6,748 nt of DNA from Betaproteobacteria bacterium (GCA_029858545.1 JAOUFA010000200.1:1-6748); one strand, 5' to 3'; counted from the first letter of the stretch, positions 1 through 6,748 are shown. The notes: generated by a model from the sequence alone, not told the origin. Numbers and translations are program-made.

Positions 1-262
1 GCCCCTGCTGCCGCACTTTCAGATCGATCCGCTCTTTTTCGGCATCCTGGTGGCGCTCAACTTGCAGACCGCGTTTCTGTCCCCGCCGATGGCGATGGCC
101 GCTTACTACCTGAAGGGGATCGCGCCACCCAAGGTCACGCTGGTGGACATCTTCAACGGCTGTTACCCGTTCCTGGCGGTGATCTTCTTCGCCATGGTTC
201 TGGTGTACGCGTTTCCGCAGCTCGTGTACTGGCTGCCTAACCTGTTGTACGGCTCGACGTAG
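1..262 (+). CDS. TRAP transporter large permease subunit (DctM/FcbT3-like), C-terminal end, partial
   Basis: The first complete codon begins at base 2, and 86 residues remain before the TAG at 260-262; the 5' end lies outside the window. The visible part begins PLLPHFQIDPLFFG and contains NLQTAFLSPP, a loop typical of the last third of TRAP-T large permeases, where the family has NLQTxFLxPP followed by a short re-entrant helix. It is followed by YYLKGIAPPKVTLVDI and a final hydrophobic helix (PFLAVIFFAMVLVYAFPQLV) ending in WLPNLLYGST. The large subunit is the Na+-coupled membrane channel of tripartite periplasmic carboxylate or related organic acid importers and works with a small DctQ subunit and a periplasmic binding protein, which would lie upstream. 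The form resembles the mannitol/chloroaromatic branch more than C4-dicarboxylate DctM. The substrate cannot be read from this fragment. Confidence 0.88.
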   Translation, partial: PLLPHFQIDPLFFGILVALNLQTAFLSPPMAMAAYYLKGIAPPKVTLVDIFNGCYPFLAVIFFAMVLVYAFPQLVYWLPNLLYGST

Positions 263-288
263 GCGCGGGCTAGCGCGAAGGAGAAGAC

Positions 289-456
289 GTGCGCTTCAGA
301 CTTATTGCCGGAATCGCAGCCCTTGCGCTGCTGGTGGGGTACTTCGGCCCGATCGTCGTCAAGCTGAAGGAGATCCCGCTGATCGTGGTGATCGTCTGCG
401 GCCTGGCGCTCGTCGTCGTCGACTTCTGGGAGTCGCTCCGAGAACGCGACGGCTGA
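289..456 (+). CDS. Small two-helix membrane protein encoded directly after the TRAP permease
   Basis: This 55-residue frame starts at GTG 289 with AAGGAG at 278-283, five bases upstream, and stops at TGA 454-456. It lies 26 bases after the TRAP permease stop, on the same strand, so it is probably the last gene of that transporter operon. The protein begins MRFRLIAGIAALALLVGYFG (first helix, about residues 5-24). A short basic/acidic turn KLKE (25-28) follows, then a second very hydrophobic helix (about 29-46) rich in V, I and L, and a charged tail WESLRERDG. The basic N-terminus and the KLKE turn do not give an unambiguous topology. I do not recognise a family. It could be an accessory or stabilising subunit of the TRAP complex or simply an unrelated co-transcribed membrane peptide. 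Base composition and codon choice (GTC, CTG, GCG, CGC) match coding DNA of the neighbours. Confidence 0.72.
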   Translation: MRFRLIAGIAALALLVGYFGPIVVKLKEIPLIVVIVCGLALVVVDFWESLRERDG

Positions 457-732
457 CCGCGGTGCCGCTGGGGCGGGCGAGCTTCTCCAGCCCTTCGCAA
501 CTCCCCGTCTGCCGGCAACAGGTTGCGCGCCGCAAATCCGCCTGCGTCCAGCCCGGGAGTTCGCGGCGCAAGCCTTCCTGATGGCCGAGCGTGCCATCGG
601 CGAACCTGCTCGCCCTGACGATTGAATACCCGGCGCCTTACCAATAAACTCTTGCCACCAAACTCTGCGCAAGGAGCCGCGGTTCGGTCCGCGCGCGCAG
701 CGCAGGTGGTTTGACCCGGGAGGGGAGATTCG
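457..732 (+). other. Intergenic region between the TRAP operon and the cNMP-binding gene
   Basis: I find no convincing gene in these 276 bases. It holds several inverted repeats without a T-tract: AACTCCC at 499-505 with GGGAGTT at 555-561, a small hairpin TTGCG-CGC-CGCAA at 523-535, and GCGCCGC at 527-533 with GCGGCGC at 563-569. The first and third pairs cross each other, so they cannot fold as a simple nested structure. One of them may end the TRAP transcript, but none looks like a classical intrinsic terminator. Confidence 0.5.
622..650 (+). promoter_or_regulatory. Candidate sigma70 promoter for the cNMP-binding gene
   Basis: TTGAAT (622-627) and TAAACT (645-650) are separated by 17 bases, each matching 4 of 6 consensus positions, in a locally AT-richer stretch about 80 bases before the start codon at 733. 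The match is only moderate and was found by eye. Confidence 0.3.
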
Positions 733-1758
733 ATGCTGAAAATACTGCAGCACCTGTCCGAGACCGATCGCGCGTCGCTGCTCTCCAGCGCGAGCGCGCT
801 CGCGGTGCCCGCGGGACAGCGGATCTTTTCCAGCGGCGATGCGGCCGGCCACATCTATTTCATCCGCCGCGGGCGGGTCGCGGTGTTGCTCGATCAGTTC
901 AACAGCGAAGTCGAGATCAACCAGCTCGGCGCCGGAGAATTCTTCGGCGAAATCGGCGTGCTGCGCGACACTCCCCGGGCGGCGAATGTGGTCGCGGTCG
1001 AACCGACCGAACTGCTGCGCCTGGAAAAGCACCAGTTCCACACCCTGGTCGGGAACGATCCGTCGCTCGCCGCGCGCATCGAGCGCATCATCGGCCTGCG
1101 CACGCACGAACTCGCCCTTCAGGAAAGTCTCGCGCACAGTGCGCGCATCCACCGCCACCGCCTGCACGTGAGCATCAAGGGTGATCCGTCGCTGCGCGAG
1201 ACGGCCTTCGTGCGCGAACGCCACGAAAGCGTGGTCGACCGGGTGCTCGACGCGCTGGCGCCGAGGCTCGAGGAGCTGCTGCTCGAGCGCGCGGTGTTCA
1301 GTCTGTCGCTGGGCTTCAACAACGGCGAAGTCCAGACCGCCTCGGTGTTCGACCCGTTCCGCGTCGAACTGCATCCGGCGCTCAAGCTGGTCGACGCCGC
1401 GTACGTCGACCGCCATTTTGCGCGCATCGGCTATGGCGCGAAGGTCGAGATGATCCGGCGCGTCTACGCGCTGATTTCCTCGGACCCCAGCTTCTCCGGC
1501 ATCCCGCCGACGCTGCAAAGCCTGTATCGCGACAGCCTCGGCGGATGGCAGCCGCTTGCGGCGGACGAGATTCGCCGCGTGATCGGCGAGCTCCCCAGCC
1601 TCCGGCGCATCGAGATGTTCTACCTGCGCTCGGTCACGATCAGCACGGTGCAGGACGTGATCCGCCTGCAATTCAACTGCGACGGAACGCATATCCTCGG
1701 TAGCGAGGACTACCATCGGTTCATCGACGAGAACGTCGAGGCGGGGACAGGGCTCTAG
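733..1758 (+). CDS. Cyclic-nucleotide-binding domain protein with an unrecognised C-terminal domain
   Basis: The gene encodes 341 residues. The ATG at 733 has AGGGGAG (721-727) five bases upstream. Residues 1-115 read as a CAP/PKA-type cNMP-binding beta-roll: ALAVPAGQRIFSSGD, then HIYFIRRGRVAVL, then the phosphate-binding cassette FGEIGVLRDTPRAANV at 71-86. Within the cassette, E73 (ribose 2'-OH contact in the family) and R82 (cyclic phosphate contact) are both present. The PRAA form is that of PKA regulatory subunits rather than the RS of E. coli CAP, so cAMP or cGMP binding is plausible. An alpha-helical linker follows (about 108-140). Residues about 145-341 form a second region that I do not recognise. 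I see no helix-turn-helix, GGDEF, kinase or membrane segment in it. The protein is therefore probably a cytoplasmic cNMP-responsive effector and not a Crp/Fnr transcription factor. It appears to be monocistronic, with a 201-base gap before the next gene. Confidence 0.85.
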   Translation: MLKILQHLSETDRASLLSSASALAVPAGQRIFSSGDAAGHIYFIRRGRVAVLLDQFNSEVEINQLGAGEFFGEIGVLRDTPRAANVVAVEPTELLRLEKHQFHTLVGNDPSLAARIERIIGLRTHELALQESLAHSARIHRHRLHVSIKGDPSLRETAFVRERHESVVDRVLDALAPRLEELLLERAVFSLSLGFNNGEVQTASVFDPFRVELHPALKLVDAAYVDRHFARIGYGAKVEMIRRVYALISSDPSFSGIPPTLQSLYRDSLGGWQPLAADEIRRVIGELPSLRRIEMFYLRSVTISTVQDVIRLQFNCDGTHILGSEDYHRFIDENVEAGTGL

Positions 1759-1796
1759 GGCAGTCCCACCCCCATCGGGCGGCGGCGTGTCCGGGA

Positions 1797-1838
1797 AAGG
1801 GGCGTCGACGCTCCGAGCATCTCGCAGATCCGCCCCTT
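1797..1838 (+). terminator. Stem-loop downstream of the cNMP-binding gene, possible terminator
   Basis: AAGGGGCG (1797-1804) and CGCCCCTT (1831-1838) form a perfect 8-bp stem. The 26-base loop contains a nested CGAG-CAT-CTCG hairpin (1814-1824). It begins 38 bases after the stop codon at 1758. No T-tract follows (the next bases are CGTGGGG), so it is not a canonical intrinsic terminator. It may protect the 3' end of the mRNA or assist Rho-dependent termination. Confidence 0.35.
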
Positions 1839-1856
1839 CGTGGGGAATGAGCGACA

Positions 1857-1883
1857 AGGCCGGAACGCAGTCGGGGCCGGCCT
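1857..1883 (+). other. Second GC-rich hairpin in the cNMP-methyltransferase gap
   Basis: AGGCCGG (1857-1863) pairs perfectly with CCGGCCT (1877-1883) across a 13-base loop. It lies just upstream of the candidate methyltransferase promoter. It has no T-run and may be part of termination of the upstream transcript. In DNA this GC-rich, a 7-bp repeat could also arise by chance. Confidence 0.25.
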
Positions 1884-1892
1884 CCAGATCGC

Positions 1893-1923
1893 TGTACAAA
1901 TCCGCCGCGGCCGGAGGTAGAAT
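1893..1923 (+). promoter_or_regulatory. Candidate promoter of the exported methyltransferase gene
   Basis: TAGAAT at 1918-1923 matches 5 of 6 bases of the -10 consensus. The best upstream hexamer, TGTACA at 1893-1898, matches 4 of 6 of the -35 but with a long 19-base spacer. Transcription would start near 1930, about 30 bases before the GTG start. Confidence 0.38.
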
Positions 1924-1959
1924 CCGCGCTCGTGCGTCCCTTGTCGTAGGAGAGCAAAC

Positions 1960-2763
1960 GTGTCTGCATGGCGTAGCGTGCGTCTGTTGATGCTGGTGGT
2001 TTCCGCAATGGCCGTCTGCGCGCAGGCGCAGGCCGACAGCGACTTCAAGCCGACGGTCGGGCAAGTCGGAAAGGATGTCGTCTGGGTGCCCTCGCCGCAG
2101 GCGCTGGTCAACAGGATGCTCGACATGGCGAAGGTCACGTCGCAGGATTTCGTGATGGATCTGGGCTCGGGCGACGGTCGTACCGTCATCTCGGCCGCCC
2201 GGCGCGGCGCACGCGCGCTCGGCATTGAGTACAACCCCGACATGGTCGAGTTGTCGCGCCGCAATGCCGCCGCAGAAGGGCTGAGCGACAAGGCGCAGTT
2301 CGTTCAGGCGGACATTTTCGAGACCGATCTCTCGCGCGCCAGCGTGATCACCCTGTTTCTGCTACCCGATCTGAACCTCAGGCTGCGCCCGGCGATCCTT
2401 TCCTTGAAGCCCGGCACGCGTATCGTTTCGAACACCTTCGGCATGAGCGCATGGGAAGCCGACGAGACTTTCGCGCTCGACTGCAACACCTACTGCACCG
2501 CCCACCTCTGGATCGTGCCCGCCAGGGTCGAGGGCAAGTGGCGGCTGCCGCAGGGCGAACTCACGCTGAAGCAGGCATTCCAGAAGATCACGGGAACATT
2601 GTTGAACGGCGCCTCGGAGCTGTCGATTGAAGGCAGGCTGCGCGGGGACGAGATCATGTTTGTCGCCGGCGGCGTGGAGTATCGCGGCCGGGTGAGCGGA
2701 AATACGATCGAGGGAATGCTCAGAACCGGCGGTGCGGCGAGCGCCTGGGCCGCGCGGCGCTAG
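1960..2763 (+). CDS. Exported class I SAM-dependent methyltransferase-fold protein
   Basis: The protein has 267 residues. The start is GTG 1960, with AGGAG (1948-1952) seven bases upstream. The later ATG at 1990 would remove the arginines of the signal peptide. Residues 1-25 are a Sec signal peptide: basic MSAWRSVR, hydrophobic LLMLVVSAMAV, then AQAQA before D26, an A-x-A cleavage site. C20 is preceded by V, so this is not a lipobox. The mature part has the Rossmann methyltransferase motifs: motif I VMDLGSGDGR (65-74), the acidic residue ending beta-2 in GIEYNPDM (E90), QADIF with D118, TLFLLPDLN (131-139) and LKPGTRIVSNTF (149-160). C175 and C179 are close enough for a disulfide or metal site. 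A C-terminal beta-rich extension (about 219-267: GRLRGDEIMFVAGGVEYRGR, then IEGMLRTGG) follows the catalytic fold. The DLGSGDGR signature is shared with the FAM173-like lysine methyltransferase group; the substrate is unknown. Confidence 0.85.
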   Translation: MSAWRSVRLLMLVVSAMAVCAQAQADSDFKPTVGQVGKDVVWVPSPQALVNRMLDMAKVTSQDFVMDLGSGDGRTVISAARRGARALGIEYNPDMVELSRRNAAAEGLSDKAQFVQADIFETDLSRASVITLFLLPDLNLRLRPAILSLKPGTRIVSNTFGMSAWEADETFALDCNTYCTAHLWIVPARVEGKWRLPQGELTLKQAFQKITGTLLNGASELSIEGRLRGDEIMFVAGGVEYRGRVSGNTIEGMLRTGGAASAWAARR

Positions 2764-2792
2764 AATCCGTCGCAACGTAACGACCTGGTGAA

Positions 2793-2847
2793 CGGCGGGC
2801 CGTACGAGGATATCGACAGCCGCCCGTGACGGGCCGACCGCCCGCCG
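2793..2847. terminator. Inverted repeats between convergent genes, possible bidirectional terminator
   Basis: CGGCGGGC (2793-2800) and GCCCGCCG (2840-2847) form a perfect 8-bp stem. They enclose a second hairpin, GCCCG-TGA-CGGGC, whose stem ends at 2834. The structure sits in the 103-base gap between the stop codons of the methyltransferase (plus) and the universal stress protein (minus), where a shared terminator is expected. There is no T-tract on either strand, so intrinsic termination is not assured. Confidence 0.35.
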
Positions 2848-2866
2848 AACGACACGCAAGGCTTCG

Positions 2867-3376
2867 TCACTCGGCGACCGCAGCGAGAATCGCCGCCATC
2901 GTTGCCGCGAGCGCCGCCGGAATACCGTAGCGCTCGAACTTCGACACCGCGTCGCCCGCAATCACCTCGACCGGCACGGTTGTCATCTCGATCACCTTGT
3001 TGGTGACGGAACCTTCCACCAGCCGGGTGAGCGAGTTCTTGCGCGCGGTGCTCATGACAATCTGGTCGCAGCGCAACTGGCGCGCCATGTCGGTGATGAT
3101 CTTGGCGCGCTCCCCGAGCGCGACATGAGTCGAGAAGGGAACGCCGAAACTGTCCAGCAATTGGCGGGCGGGGGCGAGCGCCTTCTCTGCTTCGGTGCGG
3201 TGGAATTCCTGCCGCGTCCTGCGGCTCACGAAGCGCGCGATGTCCTGGCTGAATGGCGTGCGCACATTGAGCAGGTGAACCTCCATGGCCGTGTTGTTCA
3301 TGAATTGCCGGATGACATGCCGGATGGCGAACTGGCAGTTGCGCGAAGCGTCGACGGGGACCAGTACTCGGAGCAT
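2867..3376 (-). CDS. Universal stress protein (UspA family) with a degenerate ATP-binding motif
   Basis: The protein has 169 residues. The start at 3376 is preceded by AGGAGGG (plus-strand 3383-3389) six bases upstream; the frame is open to an ATG at 3430, but that start has no comparable site. The N-terminus MLRVLVPVDASRNCQFAIRH is the family's first beta strand with the conserved D9. It is followed by VHLLNVRTPF (second strand), a helix at about 50-75, VALGERAKIITDMARQ, QIVMSTARKN and EGSVTNKVIEMTTVPVEVI. The nucleotide-binding USPs have G-x2-G-x9-G-(S/T). Here the spacing is exact but the first two glycines are S109 and R112, with only G122-S123 kept, so ATP binding may be weakened or lost. 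A 26-residue hydrophobic, Ala-rich tail (144-169) extends past the usual domain end. The gene follows the cation ATPase by 60 bases on the same strand and is probably co-transcribed with it. Likely role: cytoplasmic stress or ion-related regulator of the pump operon (inferred). Confidence 0.88.
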   Translation of the reverse strand: MLRVLVPVDASRNCQFAIRHVIRQFMNNTAMEVHLLNVRTPFSQDIARFVSRRTRQEFHRTEAEKALAPARQLLDSFGVPFSTHVALGERAKIITDMARQLRCDQIVMSTARKNSLTRLVEGSVTNKVIEMTTVPVEVIAGDAVSKFERYGIPAALAATMAAILAAVAE

Positions 3377-3382
3377 GGTGTT

Positions 3383-3389
3383 CCCTCCT
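3383..3389 (-). promoter_or_regulatory. Ribosome binding site deciding the start of the universal stress protein
   Basis: Read on the minus strand this is AGGAGGG, six bases before the ATG at 3376-3374. It excludes the upstream in-frame ATG at 3430 as the main start and shortens the product from 187 to 169 residues, bringing the protein start to the first USP beta strand. Confidence 0.8.
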
Positions 3390-3436
3390 GTAGTCTGCGG
3401 CAGAGCCGGGATTTCGCGGAGCGAGGCCAACGCGCT

Positions 3437-6151
<2,715 letters not shown>

Positions 6152-6334
6152 GGACGCCTCCTCGTGGTCTGCGGGTCACTTGGCGCGACTCCGCGCGCAC
6201 AAGCAGTCTGTTCTTGCGCCGTGCAGATGTGAACTTGACATTGGTGATGTCCGGCATTGCGAAATCGCATGGTTCGGCGCGCGGCTTGATGAAAACCATT
6301 ACAAAACTTAATTGCTGCAAGTCAGTCACCGTCC
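6152..6334. other. ATPase-proximal half of the divergent intergenic region
   Basis: Apart from the ATPase ribosome binding site (6157-6163, minus) I see no gene here. The stretch 6285-6325 is unusually AT-rich for this window and probably contains the ATPase promoter, but I could not find a convincing -35/-10 pair on the minus strand. TGCGA-AA-TCGCA at 6258-6269 is a short perfect dyad that could be an operator. Confidence 0.4.
6307..6321. promoter_or_regulatory. Possible LysR-type operator (T-N11-A dyad)
   Basis: CTT (6307-6309), nine bases, AAG (6319-6321) gives the T-N11-A dyad form bound by LysR-type regulators. It lies in the divergent region, 13 bases before the -35 of the LysR/riboswitch promoter and about 155 bases upstream of the ATPase start. 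The motif is short and common by chance; the position is what makes it worth listing. Confidence 0.22.
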
Positions 6335-6363
6335 TTGATGGATCCCACCCCTTCTGATATAAG
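6335..6363 (+). promoter_or_regulatory. Extended -10 sigma70 promoter of the riboswitch-LysR transcript
   Basis: TTGATG (6335-6340; 4 of 6) and TATAAG (6358-6363; 5 of 6) are separated by exactly 17 bases, and TG at 6355-6356 gives an extended -10 (TGATATAAG). Transcription would start near 6370, some 30 bases before the aptamer and about 250 bases before the LysR start codon. This long leader fits cis-regulation by the RNA. Confidence 0.7.
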
Positions 6364-6375
6364 TTGGCCGTGCGT

Positions 6376-6391
6376 CCCGGCGAGAGCCGGG
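6376..6391 (+). other. GNRA-capped hairpin at the 5' end of the leader RNA
   Basis: CCCGGC (6376-6381) and GCCGGG (6386-6391) form a perfect 6-bp stem closed by GAGA, a GNRA tetraloop. It would begin about six bases after the predicted transcription start and stands just before the Mn2+ aptamer. It may protect the 5' end or dock elsewhere in the RNA. Confidence 0.5.
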
Positions 6392-6400
6392 CGCCCCCTC

Positions 6401-6509
6401 CAAAGGGGAGTAGCTTCGGCAGCGATCTGCTGCCGTGACACGGTCGTCAATACGGACCATGCGTCCCGGCCGTGCCAGCACTGTCCACACTGTGTAAGCG
6501 AGACCTTTG
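6401..6509 (+). ncRNA. yybP-ykoY (Mn2+) riboswitch aptamer
   Basis: All elements of the family can be traced. P1: CAAAGG (6401-6406) with CCTTTG (6504-6509). L1: GGAGTAGC (6407-6414), the invariant loop. P2: CGGCAGC (6417-6423) with GCTGCCG (6429-6435). P3a: CACGG (6439-6443) with CCGTG (6470-6474). L3: TCGTCAATAC (6444-6453) opposite CGG (6467-6469). P3b: GGAC (6454-6457) with GTCC (6463-6466). P4: GCAC (6478-6481) with GTGT (6492-6495), continued past a U-U mismatch by 2 bp. The closing consensus GCGAGACCTTT is at 6499-6508. Known aptamers of this family clamp Mn2+ between L1 and L3 and turn expression on when Mn2+ is high. Usual targets are MntP, TerC/Alx, UPF0016 and P-type ATPase exporters. 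Here the strand leads to a LysR gene beginning 112 bases after P1, not to a transporter. Confidence 0.93.
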
Positions 6510-6570
6510 CCCGTTGGGTGAAGGCCGTTTCATTTCAGGATGGCGGCCTGCACTCCGAGGTGAAGGCCGC
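6504..6570 (+). promoter_or_regulatory. Probable riboswitch expression platform with alternative helices
   Basis: The 3' strand of P1 can leave the aptamer and form a continuous 9-bp hairpin, CCTTTGCCC (6504-6512), loop GTT, GGGTGAAGG (6516-6524), with two G-U pairs; the sequence GTTTCATTT follows, a weak T-rich run. AGGCCG (6522-6527) can instead pair with CGGCCT (6544-6549). That segment, as GCGGCCT (6543-6549), can alternatively pair with AGGCCGC (6564-6570). Each neighbouring pair of helices is mutually exclusive. Mn2+-stabilised P1 would prevent the 6504-6524 hairpin, consistent with an ON switch. The direction of control is inferred. Confidence 0.5.
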
Positions 6571-6601
6571 TGTGCGTTGTCAGGTACGGCGGTATGGCAA
6601 T

Positions 6602-6619
6602 CGATCCCTGGAGGAATCG
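6602..6619 (+). promoter_or_regulatory. Hairpin holding the LysR ribosome binding site
   Basis: CGAT (6602-6605) pairs with ATCG (6616-6619). After one C-A mismatch, CC (6607-6608) pairs with GG (6613-6614), with a TGGA loop. The Shine-Dalgarno GGAGGAA (6610-6616) is therefore partly paired and partly in the loop, five bases before ATG 6622. This could make translation the regulated step. The hairpin is only moderately stable. Confidence 0.35.
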
Positions 6620-6621
6620 CC

Positions 6622-6748
6622 ATGCCTGACTCAGCAATTCGACGCTACTTCAAGCACGGTATGCTGCCTCAGTTGCGCGTATTCGAAGCGAGCGCGCGCC
6701 TGCGCAGCCTGACCCGCGCCGCCGAGGAATTGCACATCGCGCAACCCA
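6622..6748 (+). CDS. LysR-type transcriptional regulator, N-terminal end, partial
   Basis: Forty-two codons are visible before the window ends. ATG 6622 has GGAGGAA (6610-6616) five bases upstream; the later ATG at 6661 lacks such a site. Residues about 15-42 (LPQLRVFEASARLRSLTRAA, then EELHIAQP) match the LysR winged helix-turn-helix: LRxFxAxAxxxSxTRAAExLxxxQPxxS. An extra 13-residue N-terminal segment (MPDSAIRRYFKHG) precedes the usual family start. Full members carry a C-terminal periplasmic-binding-protein-like effector domain, not visible here, so the inducer is unknown. The gene is divergent from the cation ATPase, the classical arrangement for a LysR regulator and its target. It lies downstream of an Mn2+ riboswitch on the same strand, so its synthesis is probably Mn2+-dependent (inferred). 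Confidence 0.88.
   Translation, partial: MPDSAIRRYFKHGMLPQLRVFEASARLRSLTRAAEELHIAQP

Noticed and set aside
1960..2040. Lipoprotein signal in the methyltransferase (C20).
   Set aside because: The residue before C20 is valine and the preceding residues do not form a lipobox; an A-x-A signal peptidase I site follows instead.
163..2064. A 633-codon open frame on the minus strand across the cNMP gene and its flanks.
   Set aside because: It is antisense to genes with recognisable domains and good ribosome binding sites, is rich in Arg, Ala, Gln and His typical of GC-rich shadow frames, and shows no protein family signature.
2761..2769. TAGAATCCG, identical to the sequence at the candidate methyltransferase -10 (1918-1926).
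   Set aside because: At 2761 it overlaps a stop codon and would point into a convergent gene with no plus-strand frame behind it; it is probably a coincidence.
3374..3430. Upstream ATG at 3430 as the start of the universal stress protein.
   Set aside because: It would add 18 residues before the conserved first strand and lacks a Shine-Dalgarno sequence like AGGAGGG before 3376.
6235..6263. A perfect TTGACA (-35) on the plus strand at 6235-6240.
   Set aside because: No -10-like hexamer follows at 16-18 bases (TGCGAA at the right distance), and a much better promoter lies at 6335-6363.
6152..6621. The Mn2+ riboswitch as direct regulator of the ATPase.
   Set aside because: All consensus elements read on the plus strand, away from the ATPase gene, so cis-control of the minus-strand mRNA is not possible.
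6594..6629. An 11-codon upstream frame overlapping the LysR start.
   Set aside because: No clear ribosome binding site precedes it; it is mentioned only as a possible detail of translational control.
6335..6712. A 125-codon plus-strand frame, or its GTG 6518 part, as a gene between riboswitch and LysR.
   Set aside because: It runs through the structured riboswitch, has no ribosome binding site, is rich in Cys, Arg and Ser and overlaps the LysR start in another frame.

Overview
This is a GC-rich window with strong GGAGG-type ribosome binding sites. It also carries a TRAP transporter of the FcbT3/DctM type and a proteobacterial-looking LysR N-terminus. Together these suggest a betaproteobacterium (Burkholderiales or Rhodocyclales-like); this is an inference from style and gene content, and no marker gene fixes the taxon.

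Layout, left to right. (1) Positions 1-456, plus strand: the 3' end of a TRAP large permease gene, followed after 26 bases by a 55-codon gene for a two-helix membrane protein. (2) Positions 457-732: non-coding, with a candidate promoter. (3) Positions 733-1758, plus: a protein with an N-terminal cyclic-nucleotide-binding domain and a C-terminal half I do not recognise. (4) Positions 1960-2763, plus: a class I SAM-dependent methyltransferase with a Sec signal peptide. It converges on (5) a minus-strand pair: a universal stress protein (2867-3376) and, upstream of it with a 60-base gap, a 904-residue P2A-type cation ATPase (3437-6151) that keeps all the SERCA-like Ca2+ ligands. (6) Positions 6152-6621: a 470-base divergent intergenic region. 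(7) Positions 6622-6748, plus: the first 42 codons of a LysR-type regulator, cut by the window end.

The most striking element lies in the divergent intergenic region. On the plus strand, an extended -10 promoter (TTGATG, 17 bases, TATAAG) is followed by a GNRA-capped hairpin and then a textbook yybP-ykoY (Mn2+) riboswitch aptamer at 6401-6509, in which P1, P2, P3a/P3b, P4 and the L1 and L3 consensus loops can all be traced. Downstream, the 3' strand of P1 can instead join a 9-bp hairpin (6504-6524), and further mutually exclusive helices lead toward the LysR ribosome binding site. The usual targets of this riboswitch are Mn2+ exporters such as MntP, TerC/Alx-like, UPF0016 or P-type ATPases. 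Here the gene on its strand is a LysR regulator, and the P-type ATPase lies divergently.

An attractive but unproven reading is a two-step circuit: Mn2+ stabilises the aptamer, LysR is made, and LysR acts on the divergent cation-ATPase/stress-protein operon. The other genes (TRAP transporter, cNMP-binding protein, exported methyltransferase) appear to be separate transcription units with no evident link to it.
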